From contig DAHVCH010000022.1 of NCBI GenBank assembly GCA_027314165.1, positions 1 through 34,359 of the forward strand: a DNA stretch of 34,359 bases, written 5' to 3'. Positions within the stretch are counted from its first letter, which is position 1; every line of letters starts with the position of its first letter. Positions 7,538-15,668 of the stretch are shown one piece after another. Source of the DNA: Thermoplasmata archaeon (GTDB lineage: Archaea > Thermoplasmatota > Thermoplasmata > Lutacidiplasmatales > UBA184). The position numbers were made by a program, and so were the translations under genes. The notes beneath the pieces are model-generated. The model worked only from the letters and a program-made list of their open reading frames with translations. It did not search any database and was not told the origin of the DNA.

Positions 7538-7849
7538 GGACGAGGAGGAACGGGGTTCATGATCATTCAGACGGCACGGGAGGCTCAATGACCGCTCGCC
7601 TCCCACCGAGGCCACACGCCTTCGCGGACCGGTGTCCCGACCCCAGGTCGGGGGCCCAGGTCCGCTCGACTCCTACCTGACGCGCCAACAGGGGACGGGC
7701 CCTCGCTTCGCGACGGGACCGGTGCCCGAGATCGAGGCCGAGATAGCGAACCCCAGCGGAGCTTGGGTCCTGTCCCCTGAGGGCGTGCGAAAGCAATCGA
7801 GGAACGAAGACGGAGCGGAAGCCCGAAAGGAGAGGAGAGAGGAGAGAAC
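7538..7849. other. Intergenic region before the GTPase gene
   Basis: No convincing coding region is seen in these 312 bp. A small hairpin is visible (CCCGAC at 7636-7641 with GTCGGG at 7647-7652). Near 7820-7847 there is a purine-rich GAGGAGAG-type ribosome-binding stretch that serves ATG 7850. Two very short ORFs with upstream purine runs start at 7559 and 7588, but nothing supports them as genes. Confidence 0.4.
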
Positions 7850-8869
7850 ATGCCAGCAGCGATACTTGGCGACCGAGCGTGCGGAAAGACGACCTTCCTG
7901 GGACTGCTCTACGCGGCCCAGGTGAAGTACGGAACGCGGGTACTGGATTCCTTCCGGTTCCACGCCCCGCTCCAGTCCCTTCGGCTGATGAGCCAGGTCT
8001 ACGAAGGGATGAAGGACAGCCGGTTCCCCGGCGCGACCCTGAAGGACGAGATGACCCACATCTCCTTCGTCTTCGGGTACAGGAAGGCCGTGTCCGGCCG
8101 CCTGCCGATGTACATGAAGGAGAGGAACTGGGTCCATCCCTTCGCGAAGCTCAACTTCGCGGCCTACGATGTCTCGGGCGAGGACGTCCAGGAGTTCATC
8201 GACAGCGGCGTGGCGGCGAGCCCGATCATCCAGCAGCTGCTGAAGAGCCACGTCGTGGTGATCCTCGTCGACTGCAGCAAGATGACGACGGAGATCGACT
8301 CTCCGCAGTTCAAGCACATGCTGAAGTACGACAGCGAGGTCGCCTCGCTCCTCGTCTCCCTGCAGACGTACAAGCGGCAGGAGTTCTCCCGCATGCGCTC
8401 CCAGGGCGTGAGCGTGGGGGACCCCGTGATCTACCCGGCGATCGTGCTCTCGAAGTTCGACTCGCTGCGGGACGACGTGCTGGTGAAGCTCGGGCTTCAT
8501 CGCGGCGTGCCGGCGGGCGATCAGAAGCGGAAGAGGAAGGAGTACGCGGAAGCTCTGCTCCGGGTCTTCCTGCCCCAGACGCTGAGCCAGCTTCGGGGAG
8601 GGAAGGTTGCCGGGGTCAACTTCGACCAGGCGGCCTACTTCTTCAGCTGGGTGCGGACCGAGACCTCTGAGGCCGGCATGGCCCCCGTCGGACCCCCGCG
8701 CATCGTCCGGAAGGAGTTCAGCGCGGAAGGTGGGGCTGAGCCCGACTTCTCCTACGAGGACTACGTGGCCTTCATCGAGCACTTCAGGAGCGTCGCGAAC
8801 AAGGTGCCCGACGAGGTCGTGGAGCGGGAAAATGTCCAGCAGTCCCAACCCGAGCCTGTCCCCGCTTAG
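7850..8869 (+). CDS. P-loop GTPase of a GTPase/GAP1-type module
   Basis: A 339-aa soluble protein with a clear GTPase layout: G1/Walker A GDRACGKT at residues 7-14, a G3-type DVSGE starting at Asp107 (DxxG with Gly110), a hydrophobic strand VVVILVD before it folds back, and a G4-type SKFD at residues 201-204 in place of the classical NKxD. After the G4 motif comes a charged Lys/Arg segment and a C-terminal ~100 residues of unknown fold. The layout resembles the single-domain or DO-type GTPases found beside GAP1 proteins in bacterial conflict systems; this link is by motif memory, not a search. A strong purine-rich ribosome-binding site precedes ATG 7850. Its 3' end overlaps the next gene by 38 nt, which suggests coupled translation. 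Confidence 0.82.
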   Translation: MPAAILGDRACGKTTFLGLLYAAQVKYGTRVLDSFRFHAPLQSLRLMSQVYEGMKDSRFPGATLKDEMTHISFVFGYRKAVSGRLPMYMKERNWVHPFAKLNFAAYDVSGEDVQEFIDSGVAASPIIQQLLKSHVVVILVDCSKMTTEIDSPQFKHMLKYDSEVASLLVSLQTYKRQEFSRMRSQGVSVGDPVIYPAIVLSKFDSLRDDVLVKLGLHRGVPAGDQKRKRKEYAEALLRVFLPQTLSQLRGGKVAGVNFDQAAYFFSWVRTETSEAGMAPVGPPRIVRKEFSAEGGAEPDFSYEDYVAFIEHFRSVANKVPDEVVERENVQQSQPEPVPA

Positions 8870-9755
8870 TGCGGCGGACACGTTGCCGGGCCTGCCCTCG
8901 CAGGCCCGGCCCGTGTCCCTGGGGACGGGGCTGCCCGTCCTGCCGCTCCGAGCGGAGGGAGACGCGATCACCCTGGAGCACTGGATCTACGGGGTCTCCC
9001 CGGACCGCGGGTATGGGACCCGCGCGGTCTCGAGCGGGCTCAACCCCCAGCTCTACATCCGCCACCTGGCCGGTCACTTCACTCCCGTCAGGGTGGAGAA
9101 GACCACCGGGGGCTCCACCGTGATCGACGCCCGGATGGTCCATCCGGCCAACGCCGCAGGGGAGGTCATCCTCTCGATCCTGGGGCGTGGGTCCGCGGAC
9201 GAGTACAACCGCCCGACCATCCAGAACCACACGGTGATCGTCCCGCAGTCGCTCCTCCGCAGCGGCCGGCTCACGCTGGCGGCCGTGGAGCGAGCGACGT
9301 TCGACTACGACCGGGGGCACCCCACCATCTTGGGGAACATGGATCCCCTGACCGTGCGCCTGCAGGCCCCCGCGGAGAGCGGCGGCGCGGTCCCGACCAT
9401 CCGGCGCCTCATGACCAAGGCCTCGATGGACACCCTGGTGACCCGGCTCATGGGCGACCCGCACGGGAGGACGCTCGTGCTCTGTCGCGGGGCCACCAAC
9501 GAGGCGAGGAACGATCTGTTGTACGCGATCATCGAGGTCCTCTGCCTCGACGCGGAGGTCCCGCTGTTCGCCTGCATCAGCGACGCTCCGACCCTGTCGG
9601 CCATGAACCACTTCCGGCTGGCCATCGCTTCCCGCGGCGTCCGGGCCGACGCGAGCTGGATGCTGCTGGACTCGAGCCTGGAGAAGCCCGCCCTCCCCAC
9701 TCTGCGCAGCAAGGCCCTCGTCTACGCCAGGGTGGCCGCGGCCTACGGGCAGTGA
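8832..9755 (+). CDS. GAP1-like (GTPase-associated protein 1) protein
   Basis: A 307-aa protein beginning at ATG 8832 inside the end of the GTPase gene, with GGAG at 8821-8824. Residues ~48-70 (LEHWIYGVSPDRGYGTRA, then SSGL) and ~97-137, where Asp123, Arg127 and His133 sit in GSADEYNRPTIQNHTVIVP, resemble the N-terminal domain of GTPase-associated protein 1, whose hallmark is a Y-x-x-S-x-x-x-G-Y/F opening and a D-x-x-x-R-x-x-x-x-x-H block. Residues ~190-300 contain a Rossmann-like alternation (TLVLCRGATNEARNDLLYAI) comparable to the GAP1 middle domain. The C-terminal GAP1 domain of bacterial forms seems absent. The likely role is an adaptor or regulator of the GTPase. Confidence 0.6.
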   Translation: MSSSPNPSLSPLSAADTLPGLPSQARPVSLGTGLPVLPLRAEGDAITLEHWIYGVSPDRGYGTRAVSSGLNPQLYIRHLAGHFTPVRVEKTTGGSTVIDARMVHPANAAGEVILSILGRGSADEYNRPTIQNHTVIVPQSLLRSGRLTLAAVERATFDYDRGHPTILGNMDPLTVRLQAPAESGGAVPTIRRLMTKASMDTLVTRLMGDPHGRTLVLCRGATNEARNDLLYAIIEVLCLDAEVPLFACISDAPTLSAMNHFRLAIASRGVRADASWMLLDSSLEKPALPTLRSKALVYARVAAAYGQ

Positions 9756-9978
9756 GACCCAGAGCCGGCCGAAACCCCAACGCACGCTAGGTCCGAGGGC
9801 CCTCGGCCAGCCCTGCCCGACGGGGGAAGCCTCCCCCCCCGCTCCGGACAGGGCCGCGCGAGGTCGGGGGCCCTCCCATTCCCATGACCGCGGAGGCCAT
9901 TCGCTGGGCCGTTAGCGGCCCCGCCCGCACCCTCGAGCGCGGGAGCTCGAAACCTCGTGGTCCGTCGCGGAGCACCTC

Positions 9979-10902
9979 ATGTCACAAGCGATCATCATCA
10001 GCGACCGCGGCTCCGGGGTGACCACCTTCCTCGGCCTGCTGTACGCGGCCCTCGTGCGCTGGGGCTCGCGGGCGGAGGAGGGGTTCCGCGTCCACGCCTC
10101 CCCCGGATCGATCCGTGCGCTCAAGGACGTCTACGCCTGCCTCATGGAGGGGCACTTCCCGTCGGAAGCGGTCGAGTACCGCCGGACCGACCTGTCCTTC
10201 GTTCTGGGCTACTCCTCGCCGGGTCGCGGCTGGCTCTCCGCTCCCCACCGGCCGAGCGAACTCGCCCTCCACGTCACTTCTCTCGAGTCCATCGCTGAGC
10301 TCCAGGGACAAGGTTTCGTTTGGGACCAGGGGCTTCGCGAGCGTCTCGCGAGCCAGGTGGTGGTGCTCCTGGTGGATGCGAGCCGGATCCCGGTCGACCC
10401 TGCGGCCCTCGCCGAGCGATCCTTCCATCCCTGGAGGAAGTTCGACGCCATGGCGGGAAGCGCCCTCGCCCTCCTCGAAACGTACCAGCGGACGGACCGC
10501 CTGCGGCGTCGGGCCCGGATCCATCCCATCGTGGTCCTGACCAAGCTCGACCTGCTGCCGAGCGAGCTCAGGGTCGGCACGTTGGGCGGGATCGTCCCCT
10601 CCCCGCTCGCCACGGCGGCCCGGGCGGCCTGGGGCGAGGACCTTCTCGCCCCGCGCCTTCCTCAGACGTGGGGAGTCCTCACCGAGGGGGGTCACGGCGT
10701 CCGGTTCGAGCGCCCCCTCTGGTTCACGAGCTGGGTGGGGGTCGAATCCGGCTCCGAAGGGGAGCGAAGGGTGCGGCGGCGCCAGACGGCGGCCGTGGGG
10801 GGATGGGAACCCGAGTACCCTTACACCGAGTTCGAGTCTCTCCTGGCCCATCTCCAGAAGCTCTCGGACCGAGTGGGGGACCCGGTGGCTTCCCCCGCGT
10901 GA
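9979..10902 (+). CDS. Pseudo-GTPase paralogue lacking the Walker A lysine
   Basis: This 307-aa protein is a paralogue of the GTPase at 7850: SDRGSGVTTFLGLLYAAL aligns residue by residue with GDRACGKTTFLGLLYAAQ. Walker A is broken, with Ser8 in place of the first Gly and Val14 (codon GTG) in place of the essential Lys. The DVSG of G3 is replaced by HVTS (from His98). The G4-type TKLD at residues 188-191 is kept, as are the strand VVVLLVD and a YPYTEFESLLAHL ending like the partner's YEDYVAFIEHF. It cannot be expected to hydrolyse GTP. It may heterodimerise with the active paralogue. The frame is intact, so it is not a decayed gene. A 223-bp gap separates it from the GAP1-like gene. Confidence 0.8.
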   Translation: MSQAIIISDRGSGVTTFLGLLYAALVRWGSRAEEGFRVHASPGSIRALKDVYACLMEGHFPSEAVEYRRTDLSFVLGYSSPGRGWLSAPHRPSELALHVTSLESIAELQGQGFVWDQGLRERLASQVVVLLVDASRIPVDPAALAERSFHPWRKFDAMAGSALALLETYQRTDRLRRRARIHPIVVLTKLDLLPSELRVGTLGGIVPSPLATAARAAWGEDLLAPRLPQTWGVLTEGGHGVRFERPLWFTSWVGVESGSEGERRVRRRQTAAVGGWEPEYPYTEFESLLAHLQKLSDRVGDPVASPA

Positions 10903-10916
10903 AGCACTCCCGGCCC

Positions 10917-11240
10917 TTACCGGAGCAGGCGCTGGGTCCCCGCTCCCGCGCCGCTCCCTTCCAAGAGCTCGCGCACCCGCGCCTCCGAGAGACCTCGGAC
11001 GATCACGCGCTTCTCCTTCGACCGCTCGCCGCTGACCAGGCTCAGTTCCGACATCCCGAGCCCCAGCCGACGCGCGAGCAGCTCGAGGATGGCGCGGTTC
11101 GCCTCCCCTTCCACCGGGGGGGCGCGCACCGATACCTGCCAGCCCTTCCGCCACGGGTCCCAGCGGACCTCCTCGCGTTTCGACCCGGGCCGGGCCCAGA
11201 TCGAGAGCGTGACGGAGGGGGGATCCGGACCGGAGACCAT
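10917..11240 (-). CDS. DUF167/YggU-family protein
   Basis: A 107-aa protein with the compact alpha/beta layout of the DUF167 (YggU) family: SIWARPGSKREEV at the first strand, then VRAPPVEGEANRAILELLA, the family's best-conserved stretch (P-x-x-G-x-A-N), then LVSGERSKEKRVIV. The biochemical role of the family is not known. The start is ATG 11240. The gene sits 19 nt after the MFS gene in the same direction, so the two are probably co-transcribed, and it is convergent with the pseudo-GTPase gene across 14 nt. Confidence 0.85.
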   Translation of the reverse strand: MVSGPDPPSVTLSIWARPGSKREEVRWDPWRKGWQVSVRAPPVEGEANRAILELLARRLGLGMSELSLVSGERSKEKRVIVRGLSEARVRELLEGSGAGAGTQRLLR

Positions 11241-11259
11241 GGAGCCCTTTCCTCCAGGC

Positions 11260-12489
11260 TCACGGGGGCCGGAGCAGGAGCCCCAGGACCAGCATCACGG
11301 CGCAGAGCCCGGAGGCCAGGAAGAACGTCAGGGTCCACGTCGAGGCGCCGGGGGCCCCCCCAAGTCCCGAGAAGACGAAGATGAGCGCGAACCCGCCGAT
11401 CTGGGAGAACTCCCATACCACGGCGTTCGCCGCTCCTTCCGCCGAGCGCGGAACGCTGCGCGCGGAGAGGTCCAACGCCAGCGGGAGGGTGGCCATGAAG
11501 AAGAACCCCAGGACGAGGAGCCCGAGCGCTTCCGGCAAGGTGCCCTTGACGACCCCCAGTACCGCCCACAGCAACGTCGCCGCGACGAGGGAGAGCCAGA
11601 GGGGCCGGATCAGCGTCCGGTAGCGGTCCGCGAGGACGGTCATGGTGAGGGCCCCGAAGATCCCCCCGACGATGAGCAGCCCTCCGAGGGGATTCACCAG
11701 GCCCGACGGGATCCCTCGGGCGGGAAGCATCCACTGGAGGTCCGAGGCGAAAGCGTTGAAGATCCCGATGCCGACGAAGAAGAGGGCCGAGAGGATCGCG
11801 ATGTTGCGGACCCGGAGGATCCCCACGACCTCACGGAAACTGGGCGCCTCCTTCGGTGAGACCCCGGCCTTCCGCTCGTGGCCGAAGACGATGAACAGCA
11901 CGAACGCGAGCGCGGCGACGGCGCCGTAGACGAGGAGCATGTTCCGGACGCCCAGGGCGCCGTCCACGGCCTGGGTCGCGCCCAATCCTATCGCGAGGCC
12001 GATGTAGATCGAGAGCGTTCCGAGCCCGGTCGCGGTGGCGACCTCGGACTCCGGGAACCAGGTCCGGACCATCTTGGAGATGCTGTTGAGGATGAAGGGC
12101 TGCCCCACGGCCCCCACGCCTTGGAAGATGAGGAGCGCGACGAAGTTCGGGGAGAAGGGGCGCAGCAGGCCCGAGACCGCAAGGAGGCCCGACCCGACGA
12201 GGACCGCCTTCCGGAAACCTCGCGAGTCCACGAAGTATCCGACGGGGAGCGAGACGACGACAAAGGCGAGCGGGTAGGTCGCCGCCATGACGTTGACGAA
12301 GAGGACCGCGTTCGACGGGGAGGGGCAGAAGACCGCCACGTCGCAGCTGGGGAGCGGCGAGGAGAACGTGATCCAGAGCATCTGGGCGACCACGCTCGTC
12401 GCCATGAACGCCCCGAGCACCGCCCAGCGGCGGGGGGATGCCGGGGGTTCGAGGGGGACTGGCGCTTCGAGGCTCGTCGTGCTGACCAA
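11260..12489 (-). CDS. MFS transporter
   Basis: A 409-aa membrane protein with about twelve hydrophobic segments in two halves. The MFS loop 2-3 motif appears as GYFVDSRGFRKAV (G-x-x-x-D-x-x-G-x-R/K-K), and a second copy in the C-terminal half reads VLADRYRTLIRP. There is a central cytoplasmic loop around GHERKAGVSPKEAPSF. The substrate cannot be told. The start is given as TTG 12489 because the divergent TATA element at 12521-12530 would place the mRNA start ~7 nt before it. An ATG 28 codons further in (ATSVVAQ) is the alternative, but it would cut into the first membrane segment. It is divergent from the PLP lyase gene and shares its promoter region. Confidence 0.83.
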   Translation of the reverse strand: MVSTTSLEAPVPLEPPASPRRWAVLGAFMATSVVAQMLWITFSSPLPSCDVAVFCPSPSNAVLFVNVMAATYPLAFVVVSLPVGYFVDSRGFRKAVLVGSGLLAVSGLLRPFSPNFVALLIFQGVGAVGQPFILNSISKMVRTWFPESEVATATGLGTLSIYIGLAIGLGATQAVDGALGVRNMLLVYGAVAALAFVLFIVFGHERKAGVSPKEAPSFREVVGILRVRNIAILSALFFVGIGIFNAFASDLQWMLPARGIPSGLVNPLGGLLIVGGIFGALTMTVLADRYRTLIRPLWLSLVAATLLWAVLGVVKGTLPEALGLLVLGFFFMATLPLALDLSARSVPRSAEGAANAVVWEFSQIGGFALIFVFSGLGGAPGASTWTLTFFLASGLCAVMLVLGLLLRPP

Positions 12490-12520
12490 GGATGCCCGAC
12501 CCTGCCGTGAGACGCAGGGA

Positions 12521-12530
12521 TATACATGTA
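12521..12530. promoter_or_regulatory. Shared bidirectional TATA element
   Basis: TATACATGTA contains the perfect palindrome TACATGTA and is the only AT-rich spot between the divergent MFS and lyase genes. It lies ~32 nt before ATG 12557 and ~37 nt before TTG 12489. With 25-27 nt to the transcription start, both mRNAs would have only 5-10 nt leaders. One symmetric element may therefore serve both genes. Confidence 0.45.
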
Positions 12531-12556
12531 AGCGGGGCGGTTACGGGGACCGTCCC

Positions 12557-13942
12557 ATGGAGCTGGACGAGCTGCTCACGGTCGTGCAGAAGCGCTTCCG
12601 GCCCTACGACGGGAAGCTCCCCGCCCACACCGCCCTCCCCGACCACGGCATGGCCGAGGCGGAGGTCCTGGACCTGCTGAAGCGCGTCGAGGGGGCCGAG
12701 GAGCGCAGCTGGAAGGGGGGGTTCGTCTCCGGCGCCGTCTATCACGGGGAGCGGGAGCACATCCGCTTCACCTCTCGAGCGTACGCGGTCGCCTCCCAGA
12801 CGAACCCGCTGCATCCCGACATCTGGCCCAGCCTCACGATGATGGAGAGCGAGATCGTGGCGATGACCTCGCACATGCTGAACGGAGGAGAGCGGGCGCG
12901 TGGCTCCGTCACCTCCGGGGGGACGGAAAGCATCCTGATGGCCATGAAGGCGTACCGGGACTGGGCGCGGGCGAAGCGGGGGATCGTCGAGCCCGAGGTG
13001 GTGCTCCCGGTCACCGCTCACGTCGCGTTCGACAAGGCGTGCCACTACTTCGGCATCCGTGCACGGCCGGTGCCCTTGGGCGAGCACCTTGCGGCCGACG
13101 TCGAAGCGGTCAAGCAGGCCATCACTCCGAACACCATCGCGGTCGTGGGCTCGGCGCCTTGTTTCCCCTACGGGGTCGTCGACCCGATCCGGGAGATGTC
13201 CGAGGTCGCCAAGGACCGGAAGGTGGGCTTCCACACCGACGCGTGCCTGGGGGGGTTCATCCTGCCCTGGGCGAAGAAGCTCGGTCGCCGCGTGCCGGAC
13301 TTCGACCTCGCGCTGCCAGGGGTCACCTCCATCTCGGTGGACACCCACAAGTACGGCTACGCGCCGAAAGGCACTTCGGTGGTCCTCTACTCCGACCCCG
13401 AGATCCTCCATCACCAGTACTACGTGGCGAAGCGGTGGCCCGGGGGGATCTACTTCTCTCCGACGATGGCCGGCAGCCGCCCCGGGGGGCTCGTGGCCGC
13501 GGCGTGGGCCACCCTGCTCGCCATCGGGCAGGACGGTTACCTCGCTCTCGCGAAGCGGGTGCTGGACGCGGCCGACGAGGTCCGCAAGGGCGTCGCAGGG
13601 GTCCCGGGTGTCCGTACGATGGGGGAGTCCGCGATCGTCGCGGCCTTCACCACGGAGGACCGCGACATCTACCAGGTCATGGAGCTCATGTCGCAGAGGG
13701 GATGGTTCCTCAACGGTCTGCAGAACCCTCCCGGCGTGCACCTTGCGGTGACCTTGCGCCATGCACGTCGCGCCGTGGTCCGCCGCTTCGTCTCCGACCT
13801 TCGGTGGGCGGTGGAGACCGCCGGGATCGCCGTCACCGCCTCAGGCCTCGCTCCGATCTACGGGCTCGCAGGGACCATGCCCGACGAGGCGGTCTCCGAG
13901 TTCCTCGAGACCATCATCGAGTGGATGTACCACGCCTCCTGA
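12557..13942 (+). CDS. Sphingosine-1-phosphate-lyase-like PLP-dependent enzyme
   Basis: A 461-aa group II PLP decarboxylase-fold protein that matches eukaryotic S1P lyase far more closely than glutamate or tyrosine decarboxylases: SGAVYHGE, TNPLHPDIWPS, SVTSGGTESILMAMKAYRDW, HTDACLGGF, ISVDTHKYGYAPKG and GGIYFSPTMAGSRPGG. Lys265 in DTHKYG is the expected Schiff-base lysine, and His and Asp of the HTDAC block would hold the cofactor ring. It has no N-terminal membrane helix, unlike the human enzyme, and resembles the soluble bacterial forms. The family cleaves phosphorylated 2-amino-1-alcohols to an aldehyde plus phosphoethanolamine. The archaeal substrate is unknown. The FGGY kinase gene starts 30 nt downstream and is probably co-transcribed. 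Confidence 0.85.
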   Translation: MELDELLTVVQKRFRPYDGKLPAHTALPDHGMAEAEVLDLLKRVEGAEERSWKGGFVSGAVYHGEREHIRFTSRAYAVASQTNPLHPDIWPSLTMMESEIVAMTSHMLNGGERARGSVTSGGTESILMAMKAYRDWARAKRGIVEPEVVLPVTAHVAFDKACHYFGIRARPVPLGEHLAADVEAVKQAITPNTIAVVGSAPCFPYGVVDPIREMSEVAKDRKVGFHTDACLGGFILPWAKKLGRRVPDFDLALPGVTSISVDTHKYGYAPKGTSVVLYSDPEILHHQYYVAKRWPGGIYFSPTMAGSRPGGLVAAAWATLLAIGQDGYLALAKRVLDAADEVRKGVAGVPGVRTMGESAIVAAFTTEDRDIYQVMELMSQRGWFLNGLQNPPGVHLAVTLRHARRAVVRRFVSDLRWAVETAGIAVTASGLAPIYGLAGTMPDEAVSEFLETIIEWMYHAS

Positions 13943-13972
13943 GCCAGGGGCGAGGGGGCAGGGACCGGACCG

Positions 13973-15565
13973 ATGGGGGTTGGCGAAGCGGACGCGGGTC
14001 CGTACTTCCTGGGCATCGACCTCGGGACCTCCTCCTGCAAGGTCGCGCTGACCGACGCCACGGGGAAGGTGGTCGCGGGAGAGACCGGGAGCTACCCGCT
14101 CTCCCTGCTCCCCGGAGGGGGCGTCGAGCAGGACCCTGAAAGATGGTGGAGCGCGATCGTCTCTGCGACCCGGAACCTGTTCCAGAGCGGGAACGGCATC
14201 GATCCGTCGCGCGTGCAGGCCCTCGGCGCGACGGGGCAGTGGTCCGGCACGGTGGCCGTCGACCGTTCCGGCCGTCCCCTCCGCCCGGCGATCCTGTGGA
14301 TGGACACCCGCGGCGAGCCTTTCGTCAAGGCGCTGACCGCCGGGTTCCCGGGCGTTTCGGGCTACCGTGTCGACAAGCTCCTGCGATGGCTGCGAAGGAC
14401 CGGAGGAGCGCCCGCGCACTCCGGGAAGGACTCGCTCGCCCACATCCTGTACCTCATGGGGAAGGAACCGGACCTCTACCGGTCCACGCACTTCTTCCTC
14501 GAGCCCAAGGACTACGTGAACTTCCGTCTGACCGGCACCTTCACCGCGTCCTGGGACAACGTGGTCGTGACCTGGGTCACCGACAACCGCGATCCCTCCG
14601 CGGTGCGGTACGACCCTGCGCTGTTCCGAATGACCGGGCTCGACCCCTCGAAGTTCCCGCCGCTCAAGGGGTGCACCGAGGTGGTGGGTGGACTGGACCC
14701 GCGCGCGGCCGGGGAGCTCGGGCTCCGGGCCTCGACGCCGGTGGTCGCCGGGGCCGGGGACATGCAAGCCTCGTTGATCGGGGCGGGTTGCACCCGACCT
14801 TTCCAGTTCCACCTGTACCTCGGCACCTCCTCGTGGCTCACGGCCCACGTGCCGTTCAAGAAGACCGACGTGGTCCACAACATGGCCTCGCTCCCGTCGG
14901 CGATCAACGGGAGCTACCTGATCGTCGCGACTCAGGAGTCGGCCGGCTCCTCGCTGAGCTACATGCGGGACCTTCTGTTCGGCAAGGACGGCGCCGCCCC
15001 GGGGTTCGGGGAGCTCGACCGCATGGCCGCCCGGGGCGCCCCGGGCGAGGGCGGGGTCCTGTTCACCCCGTGGCTCTACGGGGAGCGGGCACCGGTCGAG
15101 GACCGGAACCTCCGGGGGGCCCTGGTGAACCTCTCGCTCGGAGTTGGCAGGGACCAGGTGCTCCGGTCGGTGCTCGAGGGTGTCGCCTACAACACCCGCT
15201 GGATCCTCGGCCCCGTTGAACGCCTGGCCGCGGGACATCGGGCCGACCCGATCCGGGTCGGAGGCGGAGGGGGCGCCTCCAGCCTGTGGTGCCAGATCCT
15301 CGCGGACGTGCTCGGGCGGACGATCGAGGTCATCGAGGACCCGGCCTACGCCACCGCGCGAGGGGCGGCGCTCCTCGCCGCGGTCGGGACCGGGAAGACC
15401 ACGTTCGAAGAGGTCGCGAAGGCCAGCCGGACCGTCCACCGCTTCGCGCCCGACGCGAAGCGCGGAGCGGTCTACGACCGCATGTTCGGGCATTACGTTC
15501 GCTTCCACCGGTTGAACGCCCCGCTCTTCCGGGACCTCAATCAACCGAAAGGCCGGGCGGACTGA
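13973..15565 (+). CDS. FGGY-family carbohydrate kinase (xylulokinase-like)
   Basis: A 530-aa two-domain sugar kinase of the actin-like ATPase fold. The phosphate-1 loop is FLGIDLGTSSCKVAL at residues ~11-25. GATGQWSGTVAV takes the place of the xylulokinase sugar-contact motif. AILWMDTRGE is a typical FGGY block. Asp263 in AGAGDMQASLIG is the predicted catalytic base, and IRVGGGGGASSLW is the adenosine-site glycine motif. The closest named group is xylulokinase, but the divergent GQW motif leaves the sugar open. It follows the S1P-lyase-like gene by 30 nt on the same strand, so the kinase may make a phosphorylated substrate for that lyase. This is inference. Confidence 0.82.
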   Translation: MGVGEADAGPYFLGIDLGTSSCKVALTDATGKVVAGETGSYPLSLLPGGGVEQDPERWWSAIVSATRNLFQSGNGIDPSRVQALGATGQWSGTVAVDRSGRPLRPAILWMDTRGEPFVKALTAGFPGVSGYRVDKLLRWLRRTGGAPAHSGKDSLAHILYLMGKEPDLYRSTHFFLEPKDYVNFRLTGTFTASWDNVVVTWVTDNRDPSAVRYDPALFRMTGLDPSKFPPLKGCTEVVGGLDPRAAGELGLRASTPVVAGAGDMQASLIGAGCTRPFQFHLYLGTSSWLTAHVPFKKTDVVHNMASLPSAINGSYLIVATQESAGSSLSYMRDLLFGKDGAAPGFGELDRMAARGAPGEGGVLFTPWLYGERAPVEDRNLRGALVNLSLGVGRDQVLRSVLEGVAYNTRWILGPVERLAAGHRADPIRVGGGGGASSLWCQILADVLGRTIEVIEDPAYATARGAALLAAVGTGKTTFEEVAKASRTVHRFAPDAKRGAVYDRMFGHYVRFHRLNAPLFRDLNQPKGRAD

Positions 15566-15668
15566 GGGAGAGCCCCCGGACCCGGGGTGCGGGACCGGGG
15601 CGCGGGCCGGTGCCCGTCCCCTTCTCCCCCGGTGAGCCGAGGGGCAAGGGGAGCTCGCGGGCCCCTAC

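Noticed and set aside
7559-7680. Two tiny ORFs (10 and 30 codons) after the flotillin-like gene
   Set aside because: Purine runs precede them, but there is no homology, and such runs are common in this GC-rich spacer.
13841-15544. 567-codon minus-strand frame
   Set aside because: It is antisense to the FGGY kinase gene and has no recognisable motif.
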